A DNA stretch of 6,096 nucleotides from an uncultured Kiritimatiellota bacterium. Its GTDB lineage: Bacteria; Verrucomicrobiota; Kiritimatiellia; RFP12; UBA1067. Position numbers and translations under genes: made by a program. The notes beneath the pieces are model-generated. The model saw only the letters and a program-made list of their open reading frames with translations, searched no databases and was not told the DNA's origin. How positions within the stretch are numbered: position 1 is the stretch's first letter; the number at the start of each line of letters is the position of its first letter. Positions 4,426 through 6,096 of this stretch are shown here, piece after piece. The stretch covers positions 1 through 6,096 of the forward strand of contig CAKTZA010000107.1 in assembly GCA_934635045.1 (NCBI GenBank), in the 5' to 3' direction.

Positions 4426-5928
4426 ATGAACGGCACGCTCCTCCTGTTGGCGCTTGTGAAACTCGCCACGCCGTGGACGGACGGGAGTGTTCGGGACGGC
4501 GTACTGGGCGAGACGGCTGACTTGCGCTTCTCGAACGGAACGATCGGAACATATCAGACGCCGGAATCTGTCCGAACCGCCGCGTCGGGTGTCACGCTCC
4601 TCGACTTCGGGCGTGACGCTTTCGGTTGGCTGGAAGTGCGCGGCACGGGTGCGGGTTCCGTCTGTCTTGGCGAGAAGCTGACGGCAGGCGTTCGCATCGA
4701 CAGAAAGCCGGGCGGGACGATTCGCGTGGCACAAGTGGAGGACGTAGCCTTTGGCGCGGCTTGGTCGCGCGTTCCGCTTGCGCCCGACGTACGGAACACG
4801 ACGGGGACGAACGGTAGCGCCATCGCCGTCCGTTTGCCGGAGGAAGTCGGCGTTGTGCTGCCGTTTCGGTACGTTGAGGTGCCGTTCGGCGTCGAGGCGC
4901 GCCGCGTCGCGGTCGCCTGGCCGATGCGGCAGAAGGTGAAGTGGTCGGCCGACGGGCTCGGCCTCCCCGCCGAGACGGCGGCGCGGCTGGACAGGCTCTT
5001 CGACTTCTGCGCCTATTCGATTCGCGCGACGAGCTTCGCGGGCGTCTATGTCGATGGCGACCGCGAGCGGATTCCCTACGAGGGCGACGTGTACATCAAC
5101 ATGCTCGGACAGCTTTATGGCGTGGATGGCGACCCCGAACTGGCGCGGCGGTCGATTCGTCACCTGCTGCGCTACCCGACGTGGCCCGCCGAGTGGCAGA
5201 TGCACCTCGTCTTCTGCGTCTGGGAGGACTGGCACTTCACGGGCGAGACGAACTTCGTGGCGGAGGTCTACGGATCGCTGCGCGAGAAGACGCTGATCGG
5301 GCTCGTCGCGCCGGACGACGTGCTGATCAGGTCCGCGCCGGGGACGATCGTCGACTGGCCGGCGGGCGAGCGGGACGGCTACGACATGTCCGCGCCCTAC
5401 AATGCGGTGGTCAACGCCTTCCACTGCCGGGCGCTCCGCGAGATGGGCGACCTCGCCCGTGCGCTCGGCAAGGCGGACGAGGCGGCGTTCTATGCGGCGC
5501 GGGCGGCGGCGGTGAAGGCGGCGTTCAACGAACGGCTCTTCGACACGGCGACGGGTCTCTACCGAGACGGCGTGGGGTCTTCGCATGCCTCGCTCCACGC
5601 GAATGTCGCCGCGCTCGACTTCGGACTCGTGCCGGAGGCGCGTGTCGCGCGCGTCGCGGACTTCATCGCCGGAAAGGGCATGGCGTGCAGCCCCTACTTC
5701 GCGCAGTATCTGGTCGAGGCCCTGTTCAAGGGCGGACGGCGGGACGCGGCGATTGCGCTGCTCGCGTCGGAGGGGCCGCGCAGCTGGCTGGGGATGCTCC
5801 GCCAGGGCGCGACGATGACGATGGAGGCGTGGTCGCTCGACGCGAAGCCGAACCAGGACTGGAACCACGCCTGGGGCGCTGCCCCGGCCAACCTTCTGCC
5901 GCGCTTCCTGCCGAGGGCCAGTCGCTAA
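4426..5928 (+). CDS. GH78-type alpha-L-rhamnosidase-like protein
   Basis: 500 aa. An N-terminal hydrophobic stretch (TLLLLALVKLA) may be a short signal peptide. Residues about 20-170 are a beta-rich domain ending in FRYVEVPFG (147-155), the link motif typical of GH78 before the catalytic barrel. The (alpha/alpha)6 barrel follows: DGDRERIPYEGD at 210-221 matches the GH78 general-acid segment (likely E214), HASLHANVAALDFGLV lies further on, and GATMTMEAW leads to E467, the likely general base, followed by NQDWNHAWGAAP (N480, H481). GH78 enzymes hydrolyse terminal alpha-L-rhamnosides in plant or bacterial polysaccharides. At 500 aa it is short, since many family members exceed 600 aa, and it seems to lack the usual C-terminal beta domain. 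The start is ten bases after the SUMF1-like stop, with GAGG (4414-4417) 8 bases before ATG overlapping that stop, so the two genes are probably cotranscribed. Substrate is inferred from family only. Confidence 0.85.
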   Translation: MNGTLLLLALVKLATPWTDGSVRDGVLGETADLRFSNGTIGTYQTPESVRTAASGVTLLDFGRDAFGWLEVRGTGAGSVCLGEKLTAGVRIDRKPGGTIRVAQVEDVAFGAAWSRVPLAPDVRNTTGTNGSAIAVRLPEEVGVVLPFRYVEVPFGVEARRVAVAWPMRQKVKWSADGLGLPAETAARLDRLFDFCAYSIRATSFAGVYVDGDRERIPYEGDVYINMLGQLYGVDGDPELARRSIRHLLRYPTWPAEWQMHLVFCVWEDWHFTGETNFVAEVYGSLREKTLIGLVAPDDVLIRSAPGTIVDWPAGERDGYDMSAPYNAVVNAFHCRALREMGDLARALGKADEAAFYAARAAAVKAAFNERLFDTATGLYRDGVGSSHASLHANVAALDFGLVPEARVARVADFIAGKGMACSPYFAQYLVEALFKGGRRDAAIALLASEGPRSWLGMLRQGATMTMEAWSLDAKPNQDWNHAWGAAPANLLPRFLPRASR

Positions 5929-5971
5929 AGCGGACAGGACCCTTGGCCGGACTGCGGGCGGGACGAGAAAT

Positions 5972-5980
5972 TGGTATAAT
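5972..5980 (+). promoter_or_regulatory. Extended -10 promoter of guaA
   Basis: TGGTATAAT at 5972-5980 is a perfect -10 hexamer (TATAAT, 5975-5980) with the TGn extension. No good -35 hexamer is visible 16-18 bases upstream, which is usual for extended -10 promoters. Transcription would start near 5987, giving a leader of about 33 bases. A small GGGC/GCCC hairpin (5994-6005) is in the leader. It lies in the 91-base gap after the rhamnosidase-like gene, so guaA is probably transcribed separately. Confidence 0.65.
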
Positions 5981-6019
5981 ATGCGCCGTTTGAGGGCAGT
6001 CGCCCGACACGCACCGACT

Positions 6020-6096
6020 ATGGACAAGATCATCATTCTCGACTACGGCTCGCAGTACACGCAGCTCATCGCGCGGCGCATCCGCGAACAGCACGT
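6020..6096 (+). CDS. guaA: GMP synthase, N-terminal 25 codons (runs off right edge)
   Basis: The frame reads MDKIIILDYGSQYTQLIARR followed by IREQH. This is the N-terminal start of the glutamine amidotransferase (GATase class I) domain of GMP synthase, where LDYGSQYTQLIARR is nearly invariant. The enzyme converts XMP to GMP in the cytosol using glutamine and ATP. No Shine-Dalgarno sequence is evident in the 20 bases before ATG, unlike the other genes here. The start is chosen because it matches the conserved protein N-terminus. The gene is cut by the window edge and shows no functional link to its neighbours. Confidence 0.93.
   Translation, partial: MDKIIILDYGSQYTQLIARRIREQH

Noticed and set aside
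4941..5993. 350-codon open frame on the + strand
   Set aside because: Out-of-frame shadow of the GH78-like gene, extremely rich in Arg, Gly and Ala.
5929..6019. Possible terminator or riboswitch between the GH78-like gene and guaA
   Set aside because: No stable hairpin followed by a T run is seen, and the leader of about 33 bases is too short for a purine riboswitch. Only the extended -10 and a 4-bp hairpin are visible.
4225..6036. 603-codon open frame on the - strand
   Set aside because: It is the antisense of the GH78-like and SUMF1-like genes in GC-rich DNA. Its translation is Arg-rich and low in recognisable motifs, whereas the + strand shows clear family motifs.
1..6096. CRISPR array, tRNA, rRNA or toxin-antitoxin genes
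   Set aside because: No regularly spaced repeats, no tRNA cloverleaf or rRNA motifs and no small paired genes were seen.

Overview
The window looks like part of a GC-rich chromosome from the PVC superphylum, most likely a Kiritimatiellota-type (gut or anaerobic) bacterium. This is an inference. It rests on a secreted SUMF1-type protein with the N-terminal beta domain I associate with that group, a neighbouring GH78-type glycoside hydrolase, and three well-formed AAAGGA-N8-ATG ribosome binding sites. No rRNA or other marker confirms it.

Layout, left to right, all on the + strand. (1) 1-676 is the 3' part of a group II intron. It holds a decayed intron-encoded reverse transcriptase/maturase (YADD region and most of domain X deleted, C-terminus out of frame), then intact-looking domains V and VI ending at a canonical 3' splice boundary at 676/677. 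(2) 677-2443 encodes a secreted ADP-ribosylglycohydrolase-fold protein. Its reading frame is open back through the intron to an intron-borne SD and ATG at 563. (3) 2464-2480 is a perfect SD plus ATG directly followed by a second, 5'-truncated copy of the same intron (2481-2762, about 96% identical, no indels). (4) 2763-3023 encodes a small secreted protein of unknown function, again open back into the intron copy, to an ATG at 2649. (5) 3069-4415 is a secreted SUMF1/FGE-like protein with its own undisturbed start. (6) 4426-5928, 10 bases downstream, is a short GH78-type alpha-L-rhamnosidase-like protein. (7) 5929-6019 is a promoter-bearing gap (extended -10 TGGTATAAT). (8) 6020 to the right edge is the first 25 codons of guaA (GMP synthase).

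The main observation is the relation between the intron and start codons. At the second site, removing the intron copy joins ATG exactly to AAA ACA GCA and recreates a clean signal peptide (MKTATLFAALAVVGAACA). At the first site the 3' exon likewise begins at codon phase 0, just ahead of a signal peptide. Both intron copies carry their own AAAGGA-N8-ATG shortly before domain V. From that ATG a 38-codon frame runs through domains V and VI without a stop, into the host gene in frame. So the element appears to insert directly after start codons and to supply a replacement start. The two sites could also act as alternative 3' splice sites, resembling what has been described for a Clostridium tetani intron. 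These are hypotheses; the sequence alone does not show splicing or expression.

The secreted rhamnosidase-like, SUMF1-like and ADP-ribosylglycohydrolase-like proteins suggest an envelope or periplasmic glycan-handling neighbourhood. guaA is an unrelated housekeeping gene with its own promoter.
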